Positions 1-9,457 of a stretch of DNA of 64,000 nt are shown here, piece by piece. Location: the NCBI RefSeq assembly GCF_022761125.1, contig NZ_JAKWJR010000015.1, positions 1 through 64,000 of the forward strand. The letters are read 5' to 3'. The notes under the pieces are model-generated. The model saw only the letters and a list, made by a program, of their open reading frames with translations. It was not told the DNA's origin and ran no database searches. The translations under genes and the position numbers were made by a program. The stretch is from Nocardioides sp. SR21. Lineage in GTDB: Bacteria; Actinomycetota; Actinomycetes; Propionibacteriales; Nocardioidaceae. The stretch's first letter is position 1; each line of letters opens with the position of its first letter.

Positions 1-359
1 GTCGAGCAGCGAGCGCCAGCGAGCGTCGTCGAGACCCCCGCACCCCACCACCGACCCCGACCAACGGGGTCTCGACAAGCTCGACCAACGGTGGTCGAGC
101 AGCGAGCGCCAGCGAGCGTCGTCGAGACCCCCGCACCTGACCGCCGACCCCGACCAACGCGGTCTCGACAAGCTCGACCAACGGCGGTCGAGCAGCGAGC
201 CCCGGCCCGGCGGTCGAGCAGCGAGCGCCAGGGGTCTCGACAAGCTCGACCACCGGTGGTCGAGCAGCGAGCGCCAGCGAGCGTCGTCGCGACCCCCGCA
301 CCCGACCGCCGACCCCGACCAACGGGGTCTCGACAAGCTCGACCAACGGCCCAGCTCGA
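1..359. repeat. Gene-free mosaic of inverted GGTCGAGC...GTCGAGACC repeats
   Basis: No plausible gene lies here. Two units alternate and are the same element in opposite orientations. The long form opens GGTCGAGC and closes GTCGAGACC (copies from about 93 and 258; cut-off copies at 1, 186 and 212). The short form is GGTCTCGACAAGCTCGACCA, at 68-87, 161-180, 233-252 and 326-345; its reverse complement has the same termini as the long form. Linkers containing CCGACCCCGACCAACG also recur. Any copy can pair with another, so the region could form large hairpins. Related elements occur at 48.3 kb, 48.46 kb and 61.65 kb. The array touches the stop end of the SMP-30-like gene and may extend beyond the left edge. 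Function unknown. Confidence 0.85.
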
Positions 360-1283
360 CTACGGGAGGTCGACGACCGCGATCGCGGGCTCGTGGAGGC
401 TGCCCAGCCAGAGCCGGCCGTCGTGCTCCCGCACGCCCGTGACCATGTGGTACGTCGCATCCGGCAGGTCGACGTCGTGGACGAGGGTGCCGGCGTCGTC
501 GTACGCCTGCGCGCGGATGGTGCGCTTCGGCTTGGGCTGCAGCCCCTCCGGGATCTTCGTCACGCTGCGGCGGATCGGGACGGGAGCCTTCTGGAGCAGC
601 TCGACGACCGGGTCCTTCGGGCTGGCCAGCGAGATCCAGATCAGGCCGTCGCTTCCCCGGGCGATGTTGTCGGGGTAGCCGGGCAGGTCGGAGACCAGGA
701 AGTCGCGGGTGCCGGCCTTCGGGCCGGTGAGCCACCACCGCACGGCCGTGCGGGCGCCGGTCTCGGCGACCGCGACGTACGACTCGTCGGCGGCGAGCGC
801 GACGCCGTTGGCGAACGCCAGCCCGTCGAGGACGACCTCCGGCACCCCGTCGCTGCCGAGCCGGGCGAGCCGGCCGGTGCGGGTGTTCTGGACGAAGTCG
901 TCCTTCCAGTGGGTGACGCCGTACTTCGTCGAGGAGTCGGAGAACCACACGGTCCCGTCGGTGGCGATCGCGGCGTTGTTGCAGAACCGCATCGGCGCAC
1001 CGGCCAGGGAGTCGGTGACGTCCTCGATCCCACCGGAGCGCGGGTCGACGCGCAGCAGGCCGCGGTTCGCGTCGCAGACCAGCAGCCGGCCGTCGAGGTC
1101 GATCTCGATGCCGAGCGGTCGTCCGCCGGTGTGCGCGACCCGCTCGACCCGGCGCCCGTCGTGCGAGACCCGGAGGACCGCACCGTCCCCGGTGCCGGTG
1201 TAGACGGCGCCGTCGGGGGCGACGACGACGTCCTCGGCGCCGGGGCCGGGGACCGGGATGACCTCGAGGGTGCTCATGCGCAC
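360..1283 (-). CDS. SMP-30/strictosidine-synthase-like beta-propeller protein
   Basis: A 307-residue protein resembling the SMP-30/gluconolactonase/strictosidine synthase-like superfamily, six-bladed propellers that hydrolyse lactones or esters or bind small ligands. Family-like stretches are FCNNAAIATDGTVWFSDSS (about residues 100-118), LAFANGVALAADESYVAVAE (about 155-174) and the DLPGYPDNIARGSDGLIWIS region near 199-218. There is no signal peptide or membrane segment, so it is probably cytoplasmic. The start can be GTG at 1283 or ATG at 1277. The gene ends beside the left-edge repeats and follows the NUDIX gene on the same strand with a gap of about 12 bases, so the two may be co-transcribed. 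Substrate cannot be read from sequence. Confidence 0.85.
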   Translation of the reverse strand: MRMSTLEVIPVPGPGAEDVVVAPDGAVYTGTGDGAVLRVSHDGRRVERVAHTGGRPLGIEIDLDGRLLVCDANRGLLRVDPRSGGIEDVTDSLAGAPMRFCNNAAIATDGTVWFSDSSTKYGVTHWKDDFVQNTRTGRLARLGSDGVPEVVLDGLAFANGVALAADESYVAVAETGARTAVRWWLTGPKAGTRDFLVSDLPGYPDNIARGSDGLIWISLASPKDPVVELLQKAPVPIRRSVTKIPEGLQPKPKRTIRAQAYDDAGTLVHDVDLPDATYHMVTGVREHDGRLWLGSLHEPAIAVVDLP

Positions 1284-1295
1284 ATCAGAGCAGTC

Positions 1296-1709
1296 TCACC
1301 GGCCGGCGTACAGGTCGGACGCCAGGAACTCCCGGAGCTGCGACCGCGCCACGTCGGCCAGGTCGAGGTCGAACACGACGCCCGGGTCCACGAACACGAT
1401 CTGGCGGCCCTCGCCGAGCACCACGTCGGCGTCGGTCAGGTCGACGCGTGCGGTCCAGATCCGATACGACCCGCGCGGCAAGGTCTCCTCGCGCCACAGC
1501 GTCAGCGCACCGGGCTCCAACGAGATGCCGGTCTCCTCGGCCAGCTCACGGTACGCCGCCTGCTCCGGGTCCTCGCCGTCCTCGACGTGCCCGCCGACGA
1601 ACCCCCACTTCTCCGGGTCGAGCACCGGGTGCTCGTCGCGCTCCTGCAGGAGCAGCCAGCCCCGGTCGTCGACCAGGACGATGCAGGCGAACCGGGGCAC
1701 GGATGCCAC
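1296..1709 (-). CDS. NUDIX hydrolase
   Basis: A 137-residue single-domain protein. A perfect NUDIX box (G-x5-E-x7-RE-L-x-EE-x-GI) runs from G40 to I62 and includes AAYRELAEETGI; its glutamates bind the divalent metal that helps cleave nucleoside diphosphate-linked compounds. The lead-in WGFVGGHVEDGE is typical of MutT-like members. The GTG at 1709 was chosen; a second in-frame GTG lies at 1700. The neighbouring GH18 gene starts divergently at 1719, only 9 bases away, so promoters must overlap coding sequence. Substrate unknown; a housecleaning pyrophosphatase is the default guess. Confidence 0.9.
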   Translation of the reverse strand: MASVPRFACIVLVDDRGWLLLQERDEHPVLDPEKWGFVGGHVEDGEDPEQAAYRELAEETGISLEPGALTLWREETLPRGSYRIWTARVDLTDADVVLGEGRQIVFVDPGVVFDLDLADVARSQLREFLASDLYAGR

Positions 1710-1718
1710 GCTAGCGAC

Positions 1719-2699
1719 ATGCGTCTCGTGGCCGCCCTGCTCCCCCTCGCCCTGCTCGTCCCGGCCGCACCGGCGGCCGCCCAGGAGCCGGACGGGCTCG
1801 AGGTCACCGGCTGGATCCTGCAGAGCGGCGGCGACCGGATCGTCGAGCGGAACGCGGGCGGGATCAGCACACTGAGCGTCGCCGGCGTGAGCATCGGGCC
1901 GGGCGGCGACCGCGTCGCGGCCCCGATCGACGACGCCCGGCGGCTGCTGCGGGCCGCCCACCGCAACGGCCTGCGCGCCGAGCTGCTGGTCAGCAACTAC
2001 AGCAACCGCCTCGAGGACTTCGACCCGCGCGCCGCGCACCGGCTGCTGGACGACGACCGTCACATCGCGACCGTCGCGGAGCGCCTCGGCCGGTTCGTGC
2101 GGCAGGGCTGGGACGGGGTGAACATCGACCTCGAGCGGCTCCGCGGCCGCGACGCCGACGGCCTGGTCGCGTTCGTCCACGCGATCCAGGACGCGATGCC
2201 CGCCGCCAGGACCGTCACGATCGACGTCAGCGCCACCGGCTCGCTCGACGGCTACCGCGACCGCGGCTACCGGATGCGCGCGCTCGGCGAGGCCGCCGAC
2301 ACCATCAAGCTGATGACGTACGACGAGCACGGGCCGACCTGGTCGGCCCCGGGGCCGGTCGGCTCCCTCGACTGGCAGCGCCGCTCGCTCGAGGCCGCGC
2401 TGGACGCCGTACCCCCGGCGAAGCTGGACCTCGGCGTCGCCGGCTACGGCTACAGCTGGCCGGAGAACGGCACCGGTCGGAGCTACACGATCACGACGAT
2501 CCGCCGGATGGTCGAGCGCGACGACGCCCGCCCGCGGTGGGTCGCCGAGGACGGCGAGTGGACCACGACGCTCTCCAACGGCACTGAGCTGTGGTGGTCG
2601 GACAGGCGGTCGTACGCCGCGCGGGTCGACCTGGCGCGTGAGCACGGCCTTCACGGCCTGGCCGTCTGGCGGCTCGGGTCCGCCGACACCCTGCGCTAG
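1719..2699 (+). CDS. Secreted glycoside hydrolase family 18 (YaaH/chitinase-like) protein
   Basis: A 326-residue exported protein. The N-terminus is a signal peptide (MRLVAALLPLALLVPAAPAAA, cleavage near residue 21). The GH18 active-site motif DGVNIDLE occupies residues 132-139, with E139 as the expected acid/base, followed by the TIKLMTYDEHGP strand and LGVAGYGYSWP loop seen in YaaH/LysM-type GH18 enzymes. It is compact and has no binding module. The family cleaves beta-1,4-linked N-acetylglucosamine in chitin or peptidoglycan-type glycans. The stop shares the tetranucleotide CTAG with the convergent response-regulator gene. Catalytic competence is inferred from the intact DxxDxDxE-type motif; the natural glycan is unknown. 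Confidence 0.85.
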   Translation: MRLVAALLPLALLVPAAPAAAQEPDGLEVTGWILQSGGDRIVERNAGGISTLSVAGVSIGPGGDRVAAPIDDARRLLRAAHRNGLRAELLVSNYSNRLEDFDPRAAHRLLDDDRHIATVAERLGRFVRQGWDGVNIDLERLRGRDADGLVAFVHAIQDAMPAARTVTIDVSATGSLDGYRDRGYRMRALGEAADTIKLMTYDEHGPTWSAPGPVGSLDWQRRSLEAALDAVPPAKLDLGVAGYGYSWPENGTGRSYTITTIRRMVERDDARPRWVAEDGEWTTTLSNGTELWWSDRRSYAARVDLAREHGLHGLAVWRLGSADTLR

Positions 2700-3337
2700 T
2701 CGCCCAACCCTGCGGCACGCGCCCGAGCGACCGCCTCGGAGCGGTCCTCGACCCCGAGCTTGGTGAGCACGTTCGACACGTGGTTGCGCACGGTCTTGTC
2801 GGACAGGTGCAGCTGCCGGGCGATCCGGCGGTTGTCGAGCCCGCGCGCGACCAGGTCGAGCACCTCGACCTCGCGCGACGTGAGCTGCGGGAACGCCTCG
2901 CGGCCCGCGCCGGTCGCCATCCCGGTGAAGAACCGGCCGAGCCGGTCGGCGACCGTCGGGCTGAACACCGCTCCCCCGGACGCGACCGTGCGGATCGCGT
3001 GCAGCAGGTCCTCGCGGCCGGCGCCCTTGACGACGTACCCGCGCGCTCCGGCGCGCATCGCCGCGACCACGGCGTCGTCGTCGGCGCTCATCGTCATCAT
3101 CAGCACCCGCGTCTCCGGGGCGGCCGCGAGGATCCGGCCGGTGGCGTCGACCCCGGTGATGTCGGGGAGGTTCAGGTCCATCAGCACCAGGTCGGGCGCG
3201 AGCTCGGCCGCGAGCGCGACACCGCTGCCGCCGTCGTGCGCCTCCCCCACGATCTCGAGGTCGGTGGCCCCCGTGAGGGCCGCGCGGACCCCGTCGAGGA
3301 ACAGCGGGTGGTCGTCGACGAGCAGCAGGCGGGTCAT
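2696..3337 (-). CDS. NarL/FixJ-type response regulator
   Basis: A 213-residue two-domain regulator. The receiver begins MTRLLLVDDHPLFLDGVRAA; D54 in LVLMDLNLP is the phosphate acceptor. A LuxR-type helix-turn-helix (about residues 148-195, including TSREVEVLDLVARGLDNRRI) binds DNA. The ATG overlaps the stop of the upstream histidine kinase as ATGA, so the pair is translationally coupled and is very likely a cognate two-component system. Target genes are not visible. The convergent GH18 gene overlaps its stop by four bases. Confidence 0.95.
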   Translation of the reverse strand: MTRLLLVDDHPLFLDGVRAALTGATDLEIVGEAHDGGSGVALAAELAPDLVLMDLNLPDITGVDATGRILAAAPETRVLMMTMSADDDAVVAAMRAGARGYVVKGAGREDLLHAIRTVASGGAVFSPTVADRLGRFFTGMATGAGREAFPQLTSREVEVLDLVARGLDNRRIARQLHLSDKTVRNHVSNVLTKLGVEDRSEAVARARAAGLGD

Positions 3338-5157
3338 CGTGCCTCCAGGGGCAGGTCGGCGCGGACGACGGTGCCCGCCGCGGTGCTGGTGACGGTCAGC
3401 CGGCCGCCGATCTCCTCCGCGCGCTGGCGCATCGACGCGAGCCCGAGGCCACCGGCGCGCGGACTCTCGGGCAGCCCGGCGCCGTCGTCCTCGACGCGCA
3501 GCGAGACCCAGTCCGGCGTGCCGTCGAGGTGTACGGCGACCCGGCGGGCGCGCGCGTGCCGGACCGCGTTCGCGAGCGCCTCGGCCGCGATCCGGTAGCA
3601 CGCGACCTCGACGGCGGCCGGCAGTTGACCGTCGAGGTCGACGGTCACGTCGATGCCGGTGCCGGGCGTGGCCATCCGGTCCGCGAGGCCGCGCAGGCCG
3701 GCGCCGAGGCCGAGGTCGTCGAGCACGGCGGGCCGGAGGTCGTCGGTGATCGCACGGACGTCGTCGACGGCGGTGGCGACCCCGGCCGCCGCGGAGTGCA
3801 GCAGGCCGCCCGCGACCGGGTCGGTCACCAGGTCGCGCGCGGTCTCGACCTGGAGGCGTACGCCGGCCAGCGCGGCGCCGACCCCGTCGTGGAGGTCGCG
3901 CCGCAGCCGGCGGCGCTCCTCCTCCCGGGCGGTCACCAGCGCGGCCCGGCTGTGCTGGAGCCGGTCGGAGAGCCGCAGCGCCGCGACCGCCGGGGCGACC
4001 TGGTCGCACACGACCGCCAGCAGGTCGGCGTCGCGGGACGAGAGCCCGGCCTCGCCGGCGCGTGGGGTGACGAGCAGGGTGCCGACGACCTCGCCGCGGT
4101 GCGTGAGCGGGAGACCCGGCTCCGCGACGCCGACGACGATGGTCGCCGAGCCGAGCCGCAGCGACTCGACGAGCACCGCGCAGACCCGCTCCGGGACCTC
4201 GCCGAGGTCGTCGCGCAGCGCCGCCGCAGTCGCCTCCAGGACGCGCGCGGGGTCGGCGCGGTCGCCGTAGAACATCCGGTCCACACCGCGGGTGAGTCGC
4301 ACGCCGAGCGGGTGCAGCAGCAGCCCGCACACCGCGGCGGCCGTGGCCGCGGCGACGGTCGGACCACCGGGCAGGACCGCGGCGACCAGCAGGAACAGGC
4401 TGACGTAGATCGCGGCCAGGCAGACCGCGAGGCTGAGCCCACCGACCGCGCGGCAGACGGCGAGGTCGAGGTCGTAGAGCCGGTGCCGGGTCACGGCGAC
4501 GCCGATCGCGACCGGCACCAGCGCGGTCGCGGCCGCCTGGGTCAGCGCGTTGGCCGGCCAGGGCAGCCAGCCCTGCAGCACCGTGTCCAGGAGCAGCAGT
4601 CCCGCCGGCACCAGCAGCACCTGCACCTGGCGGCGTACCAGCCCGTCGGCGCGCCGCCACCGGACGACCAGGGCGGCGGCGCCGGCCAGGCAGGACGGGA
4701 CGAGCACCGCGGCGCCGGTCAGGAACACGACCTCGGCGACGTCACCGGGATAGGTCGCCGAGCCGACGGCGAGCAGCGCCATCCCGGCGACCGACGTGAC
4801 GACCCACGGACGCCAGCGCGCTCCGGGGAGGCGGCCGTCGGGGTAGAGCAGCGGGACCAGCGTCAGCAGCGGCAGGAACCCGCCCACCCAGATCCAGTCG
4901 CCGATGCCGTCGAGCGACAGGGCGGCCGCCAGCCCCGCGACCGCGCCGCACAGGCCGATGCCGAGCAGCAGCCACCCGATCCGCCGGCCGCCGGTGCCCG
5001 CGAGCACCAGGACGGCGGCGGCCGAGTACGACAGGCCGATGGCGATGTCCACGGGCAGGTCGGGAGCGTCCGACCAGTCGCCGACGACCAGGAGGGCGGC
5101 GACGGACATCGCCCCCGCGAGCAGCGCGAGGGCGACCGCCACGCGGGTGCTCGACAT
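3334..5157 (-). CDS. Membrane sensor histidine kinase (GAF plus HisKA_3/HATPase)
   Basis: A 607-residue kinase of the NarX/DesK class. The N-terminal half has about eight hydrophobic segments, followed by a GAF-like region (roughly residues 290-400), the phospho-acceptor H423 in RRDLHDGVGAALAG, and an HATPase domain with AEALANAVRHARA (N box) and VEDDGAGLP (G1 box). It should autophosphorylate on H423 and pass phosphate to D54 of the regulator encoded immediately downstream (ATGA overlap). The ATG at 5157 precedes a hydrophobic first helix. The signal is unknown; the many membrane helices without a large extracellular loop suggest a membrane-associated or cytoplasmic stimulus. Confidence 0.92.
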   Translation of the reverse strand: MSSTRVAVALALLAGAMSVAALLVVGDWSDAPDLPVDIAIGLSYSAAAVLVLAGTGGRRIGWLLLGIGLCGAVAGLAAALSLDGIGDWIWVGGFLPLLTLVPLLYPDGRLPGARWRPWVVTSVAGMALLAVGSATYPGDVAEVVFLTGAAVLVPSCLAGAAALVVRWRRADGLVRRQVQVLLVPAGLLLLDTVLQGWLPWPANALTQAAATALVPVAIGVAVTRHRLYDLDLAVCRAVGGLSLAVCLAAIYVSLFLLVAAVLPGGPTVAAATAAAVCGLLLHPLGVRLTRGVDRMFYGDRADPARVLEATAAALRDDLGEVPERVCAVLVESLRLGSATIVVGVAEPGLPLTHRGEVVGTLLVTPRAGEAGLSSRDADLLAVVCDQVAPAVAALRLSDRLQHSRAALVTAREEERRRLRRDLHDGVGAALAGVRLQVETARDLVTDPVAGGLLHSAAAGVATAVDDVRAITDDLRPAVLDDLGLGAGLRGLADRMATPGTGIDVTVDLDGQLPAAVEVACYRIAAEALANAVRHARARRVAVHLDGTPDWVSLRVEDDGAGLPESPRAGGLGLASMRQRAEEIGGRLTVTSTAAGTVVRADLPLEAR

Positions 5158-5173
5158 GGCGCGAGATCCTAGA

Positions 5174-5950
5174 TCAGCCGCGGACACGCCGGGCCGAGAC
5201 GAGCGCGAGCGCCGCGCCGGCCGCCAGGAACATCGCGGACCAGGCCTGCTCGACGCCGAGCACGAGCCCGATGGCACCGGTCCAGGCGAACCCGGCTCCG
5301 GCGAGCACCCCGAGCCGGCGTACGACCGGGAACGCCGCCGCGGCAACGGCGATCACGGTGAGCGTGCACACCAGCCAGGCCATGTCGAAGAGGTGCGGGT
5401 TGTGCGCGTGGTGGCCGGTCGCGGCGTTCTGCAGGTCGATCTGGTCGAGGACGAACGGCGTGGACAGGGCGGCGGTCACGAGCGCGAGCGGCATCAGCAC
5501 CGGGTCGATGCGCACGGGCAGCCGCAGCCGCGGACGCAGCGGCAGCGCCAGCCAGAGCAGGCCGCCGGTCACCGCGATCACGGCCAGGAGCGACGGAGCG
5601 CCACCCCCGGTCGCGGCGACCGAGCACGCGGCGCCGGTGCCGACGAAGGCCAGGTGCAGCACGCCGGCCGCCGAGGACGGGCGGCGCCCGTTCCAGCCGG
5701 CGACGATGAGCGGAACGACGGCCAGCAGCCACAGCGTCGTGAGCATCAGGCCCTGGCCGGTGAGCTGGTGGTAGCGGTGCTCGGAGAGCTCCCCGGTGAC
5801 CACGAACCGGGTGAGGTTGATGGTCCAGACCGTCGGCAGCGCCGCGGCCAGGAAGCCCGTGACGGCCACGGCCGTCCGGCGCAGCCGGCCCGGCTCGGTG
5901 GTGGTGGACAGGGACGTGGGTGCGGTGGTGGAGTCAAAGGAGATCGTCAT
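5174..5950 (-). CDS. Integral membrane protein of unknown function
   Basis: A 258-residue protein with about seven predicted membrane-spanning segments (for example near residues 28-50, 68-85, 98-130, 148-168 and 185-250). I do not recognise the family. One loop contains ATGHHAHNPHLFDMAW, a histidine cluster that could bind metal. It starts at an ATG at 5950 and ends 16 bases upstream of the histidine kinase gene on the same strand, so it is plausibly the first gene of that operon and could be its sensory partner. An 84-base gap separates it from the divergent SARP-like regulator. Confidence 0.7.
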   Translation of the reverse strand: MTISFDSTTAPTSLSTTTEPGRLRRTAVAVTGFLAAALPTVWTINLTRFVVTGELSEHRYHQLTGQGLMLTTLWLLAVVPLIVAGWNGRRPSSAAGVLHLAFVGTGAACSVAATGGGAPSLLAVIAVTGGLLWLALPLRPRLRLPVRIDPVLMPLALVTAALSTPFVLDQIDLQNAATGHHAHNPHLFDMAWLVCTLTVIAVAAAAFPVVRRLGVLAGAGFAWTGAIGLVLGVEQAWSAMFLAAGAALALVSARRVRG

Positions 5951-6034
5951 GACCCGACCGTCCCGCGCCCCCAGTCCCGGGGACATCGCCGGATTGTCCT
6001 GTCCCTGTCCCGACAGCACCCCTATCCTGCCGCC

Positions 6035-9000
6035 ATGCGTATCGGCGTCCTGGGCACGACGAGTGCCACCGACGACGCCGGACCCGTCAACATCGGCGGC
6101 CTGAAGCAGCGGGCGCTGCTCGCGGTCCTGGCGCTGCACCGCGGCCGGGCGGTGCCGGTCGACACGATCGCCGACCTGATCTGGAGCGGCAGCCCGCCGC
6201 CGGGCGTCTCCGGGACGCTGCAGGGGTACGTCGCGGGCCTGCGCCGCGCGCTCGAGCCGGACCGCAAGACCCGGGGAGGCGGGAACCTGCTGGTGACCGA
6301 GGCACCCGGGTACGCACTCCGGATCGCCGACGAGGACCTCGACATCGCGGCCTTCGAGGTGGCGGTGTCCGGCGCCCACACGCAGGTGGTCCCGCTGGCC
6401 GACGCGCTGTGCCGCGGCCGGGCGCTGCCGGCCGGCTCCCCCGACGCGGGCGGGCTGGCCGCGCTGCACCAGACGATCGAGGACGCGCTCGCGCTGTGGC
6501 GCGGCGTGCCGTTCGCCGACCTCGGCGAGGAGCCCGCGGCCGAGGCCGAGCGCGCCCGACTCGAGGAGCTGCGCGTGCTCGCGGTCGAGGACCGGGCCGC
6601 GCTCGGCATCCTGCTCGGGCTGCACGCCACCGTCGCCGCCGAGCTCGACGCGCTCACCCGGCAGCACCCGCTGCGCGAGCGGGCCTGGTCGCTGCGCGCG
6701 CTGGCGCTGGCCCGCTCGGGCCGTCAGGCCGACGCGCTCGCCGTGCTCCGGCAGGTGCGCGACGTGCTCGACGAGGAGCTCGGGCTCGAGCCCGGCCCGG
6801 AGCTGCGCGCGGTCCAGGAGGCGGTGCTCCGCCAGGAGCAGGCCGCGACGGCCGAACCCGCCGCCCCGGCCACACCCCTGCGCGCGCCCGCCGACCCCGA
6901 GGAGCACGCTCCCCTGCCGTTCCCGACGCTCTGGGGCTGGTCGCTCGCCGGCCGCGACGACGAGCTCGCGGCGCTGAGGGGCCTGGTCGACAGCGTCGTG
7001 GCCACCGGCGGCTCTCCCGCGTTCGCGGCACTCACCGGCGACCCCGGGATCGGGAAGAGCCGGTTGACCATCGAGGCGGCGACGTACGCCGCGGACCAGG
7101 GCATGACGATCGCGTGGGGCCGGTGCTCCCAGGACGACGGCGCCCCGGCGCTGTGGCCCTGGGCGACCGTGCTGGAGCGGATCGGGTCCGAGCTGCCCAG
7201 CAGCGGCGACAGCGACGACAGCGGCGCGGCCTTCCGCGCCTGGGAGGTCGTCGTCCAGCGGGTGCTGGCCGCGGCGGCGAAGCAGCCGCTGATGCTGGTG
7301 ATCGACGACCTGCACTGGGCGGACACGTCGAGCCTGCGCGTGCTGCGGCTCCTCACCGAGGCCGCGGTCTCCGAGGGCGGCGTCCGCCTCCTCGTGGTGA
7401 CCACGTGGCGCGAGCACCCGCCGCCGACCGGCGCGCTGGCCGAGGTCGCCGAGGCGCTCGGCCGCAAGCACGCGCTGCGGCTCCAGCTGCGCGGCATCTC
7501 GGCGGACGCGACCGCGCAGGTGTTCCAGCAGGTCTCCGAGACCGCGCCGACCGACGCCGAGACCGAGCTGCTGCGGCGGCGTACCGAGGGCAACCCGTTC
7601 TTCCTCGTCGAGTACGCCCGGCTGGCCCGCGAGCGCGGCGACCTCGCCGCCCTGCTGGCCGAGGCGCAGCCGCCGGCGGCCGTCCACGAGGTGCTGTCGC
7701 GACGGCTCGCCCAGCTCGGCGACGACACCCGCGACGTGCTGCGCTCCGCGAGCGTGATCGGCCGCATCTTCGAGCTCGGGACCCTCGCCGGGACCGTCGG
7801 CACCGACGAGGACGCCGTGCTCGACGCGCTCGACCCGGCGCTCGCGGCGGGTCTCGTCGACGAGGACGGCGTGGACCGGTTCCGCTTCACCCACGCGCTC
7901 GTGCGCGACACGGTGCTCGGCTCGCTGCCGGAGTCCCGCCGCGCCCGCGTCCACGCCCGCGCCGCGCAGGCGCTGGCCGGCCGGTCCGGTCACCAGGCCG
8001 AGATCGCCCGGCACTGGCTGGCCGCCGGGCCGCGCCACGTCGGCGACGCCTGGCGCTCGGCACAGGCCGCCGCGCGGTCCGCGACCGCGGTCTACGCGTA
8101 CGTCGAGGCGCTCGAGATGCTCGAGCACGCGCTGCGGACCCAGGAGGAGGACCGGACCTCCACCGAGCAGGAGCGATTCGAGATCCTCGCCGACCTCGCG
8201 AACGTGCTGCGCCGCGCCGGCCGCTGGATCGAGCTGCGCGGCGTCGCGCACGAGGCGATCGAGGTGGCCGACGAGGCCGGTGACGTCGAGCTCCTGGCAC
8301 GCGCCGGCGAGATGACCTCGATCGGCTCGCTCTGGACGCCGGCCGGCGGTGTCGTCGACGACTTCGTGGTCGACGCGCTGCGTCGCGCACTGGACGCGCT
8401 GCCGGCCGGAGACGATCCGATCCGGTGCCGCGTGATGCTCGCGCTGGCCGGCGAGATCTACCACGGCGCCACCGCCAAGGAGCGCGAGGCGCTCGCCGAG
8501 GAGGCGGTCGCGATGGCGCGCCGGCTCGGTGACCGCCCGCTGTTCGTCGACGCCGGGCTCAAGGCGCTGACCGCGATCTGGAGCCCGCAGACCGCCGAGC
8601 TCCGGCTCCAGCTCTCCGGCGAGGTCGCCGAGATCGCGCGGACCCTCGACGACCATGTCGCGCTGGCCTCCGCGCTCACGCTGCACGCGGTCGCGGCCGG
8701 CGAGCTCGGCCACATCGCGGTGCTCGAGGAGTCGCTGGTCGCGGCGCGCGCCGAGGCCGACCGGATCCGGCACGTCTACGCGCACCTGTTGCTGGACTCA
8801 ATCGAGACCGCGTGGGCGGCGATGCGCGGCCAGTTCGACGAGGCGCTCAAGCACATCGAGCACCTGGCCTCGATGGGCGACATGGTCTCGATCGAGGGCT
8901 ACACCGAGTCGGTCGCCGGGGCGCTGATGATGCACGCGCTGTGGTCCGGCGAGATGGACGCCGTCGTCAGCGGCGTGATCCAGCTCGAGGACGAGGGCAC

Positions 9001-9418
9001 GTTCCTGCCCCTGGCGACCGCGCGGCTGACCATGCTGTGCCGGGTCGGCCGCGTCGACGAGGCCCGCGCCTGGCTCGAGGAGAACCGGCAGCTGGTCGAC
9101 GAGACCGTCCACATCAACAGCTGGTTCCTCACGATGGCGCTCGCGATGGGCGCCGAGGCGGCCAGCTACCTGGGTGACCGGGAGCTCGCGGTCACGACGT
9201 ACGAGCAGCTGACGGAGTTCTCCGGGCGGCCCGCCTGCGCGGGCTCCGGCACCGTGGTCGGACCGGTGGACATGTTCCTGGCGATGGCGGCGTACACCAC
9301 CGGCGAGACCGAGGTCGCCGCCCGGCACGCCGAGCAGGCCCTGGAGCAGGCGCTGGCCTGGGACGCCCCGCTCGCGGCGGACTGGGTCCGCCGCGAGCGT
9401 GAACGTCTGGGTGTCTAG
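6035..9418 (+). CDS. SARP-like transcriptional regulator with AAA ATPase and helical repeats
   Basis: A 1127-residue regulator. The N-terminus is an OmpR-like winged helix (GLKQRALLAVLALHRGRAVP) followed by a bacterial transcriptional activation domain ending in LDEELGLEPGPELRAVQE (about residue 265). An AAA/STAND-type ATPase follows, with Walker A GDPGIGKSRL near residue 335 and Walker B LMLVIDDLHWAD near residue 422. The last 400-500 residues are alpha-helical and TPR-like. This is the AfsR/SARP architecture of actinobacterial activators of secondary metabolism or stress genes. There is no C-terminal LuxR domain. No biosynthetic cluster is adjacent, so the target is unknown; the divergent membrane protein and two-component system are candidates. 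Confidence 0.9.
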   Translation: MRIGVLGTTSATDDAGPVNIGGLKQRALLAVLALHRGRAVPVDTIADLIWSGSPPPGVSGTLQGYVAGLRRALEPDRKTRGGGNLLVTEAPGYALRIADEDLDIAAFEVAVSGAHTQVVPLADALCRGRALPAGSPDAGGLAALHQTIEDALALWRGVPFADLGEEPAAEAERARLEELRVLAVEDRAALGILLGLHATVAAELDALTRQHPLRERAWSLRALALARSGRQADALAVLRQVRDVLDEELGLEPGPELRAVQEAVLRQEQAATAEPAAPATPLRAPADPEEHAPLPFPTLWGWSLAGRDDELAALRGLVDSVVATGGSPAFAALTGDPGIGKSRLTIEAATYAADQGMTIAWGRCSQDDGAPALWPWATVLERIGSELPSSGDSDDSGAAFRAWEVVVQRVLAAAAKQPLMLVIDDLHWADTSSLRVLRLLTEAAVSEGGVRLLVVTTWREHPPPTGALAEVAEALGRKHALRLQLRGISADATAQVFQQVSETAPTDAETELLRRRTEGNPFFLVEYARLARERGDLAALLAEAQPPAAVHEVLSRRLAQLGDDTRDVLRSASVIGRIFELGTLAGTVGTDEDAVLDALDPALAAGLVDEDGVDRFRFTHALVRDTVLGSLPESRRARVHARAAQALAGRSGHQAEIARHWLAAGPRHVGDAWRSAQAAARSATAVYAYVEALEMLEHALRTQEEDRTSTEQERFEILADLANVLRRAGRWIELRGVAHEAIEVADEAGDVELLARAGEMTSIGSLWTPAGGVVDDFVVDALRRALDALPAGDDPIRCRVMLALAGEIYHGATAKEREALAEEAVAMARRLGDRPLFVDAGLKALTAIWSPQTAELRLQLSGEVAEIARTLDDHVALASALTLHAVAAGELGHIAVLEESLVAARAEADRIRHVYAHLLLDSIETAWAAMRGQFDEALKHIEHLASMGDMVSIEGYTESVAGALMMHALWSGEMDAVVSGVIQLEDEGTFLPLATARLTMLCRVGRVDEARAWLEENRQLVDETVHINSWFLTMALAMGAEAASYLGDRELAVTTYEQLTEFSGRPACAGSGTVVGPVDMFLAMAAYTTGETEVAARHAEQALEQALAWDAPLAADWVRRERERLGV

Positions 9419-9457
9419 GGAGACGTGCCCCGTGGCGGATCCGCTGACGCGTGTCCC

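Noticed and set aside
1..359. CRISPR array
   Set aside because: Units are not of constant length, spacers are themselves repeated, orientation alternates, and no cas gene is present.
91..678. 195-residue open frame across the left-edge repeats
   Set aside because: It is only the translation of the repeat array into the end of the antisense SMP-30-like gene.
4904..9418. 1504-residue open frame that runs through the SARP-like gene
   Set aside because: Its first 377 residues are antisense to the histidine kinase and membrane protein genes and are low-complexity; the real start is the ATG at 6035 with winged-helix homology.
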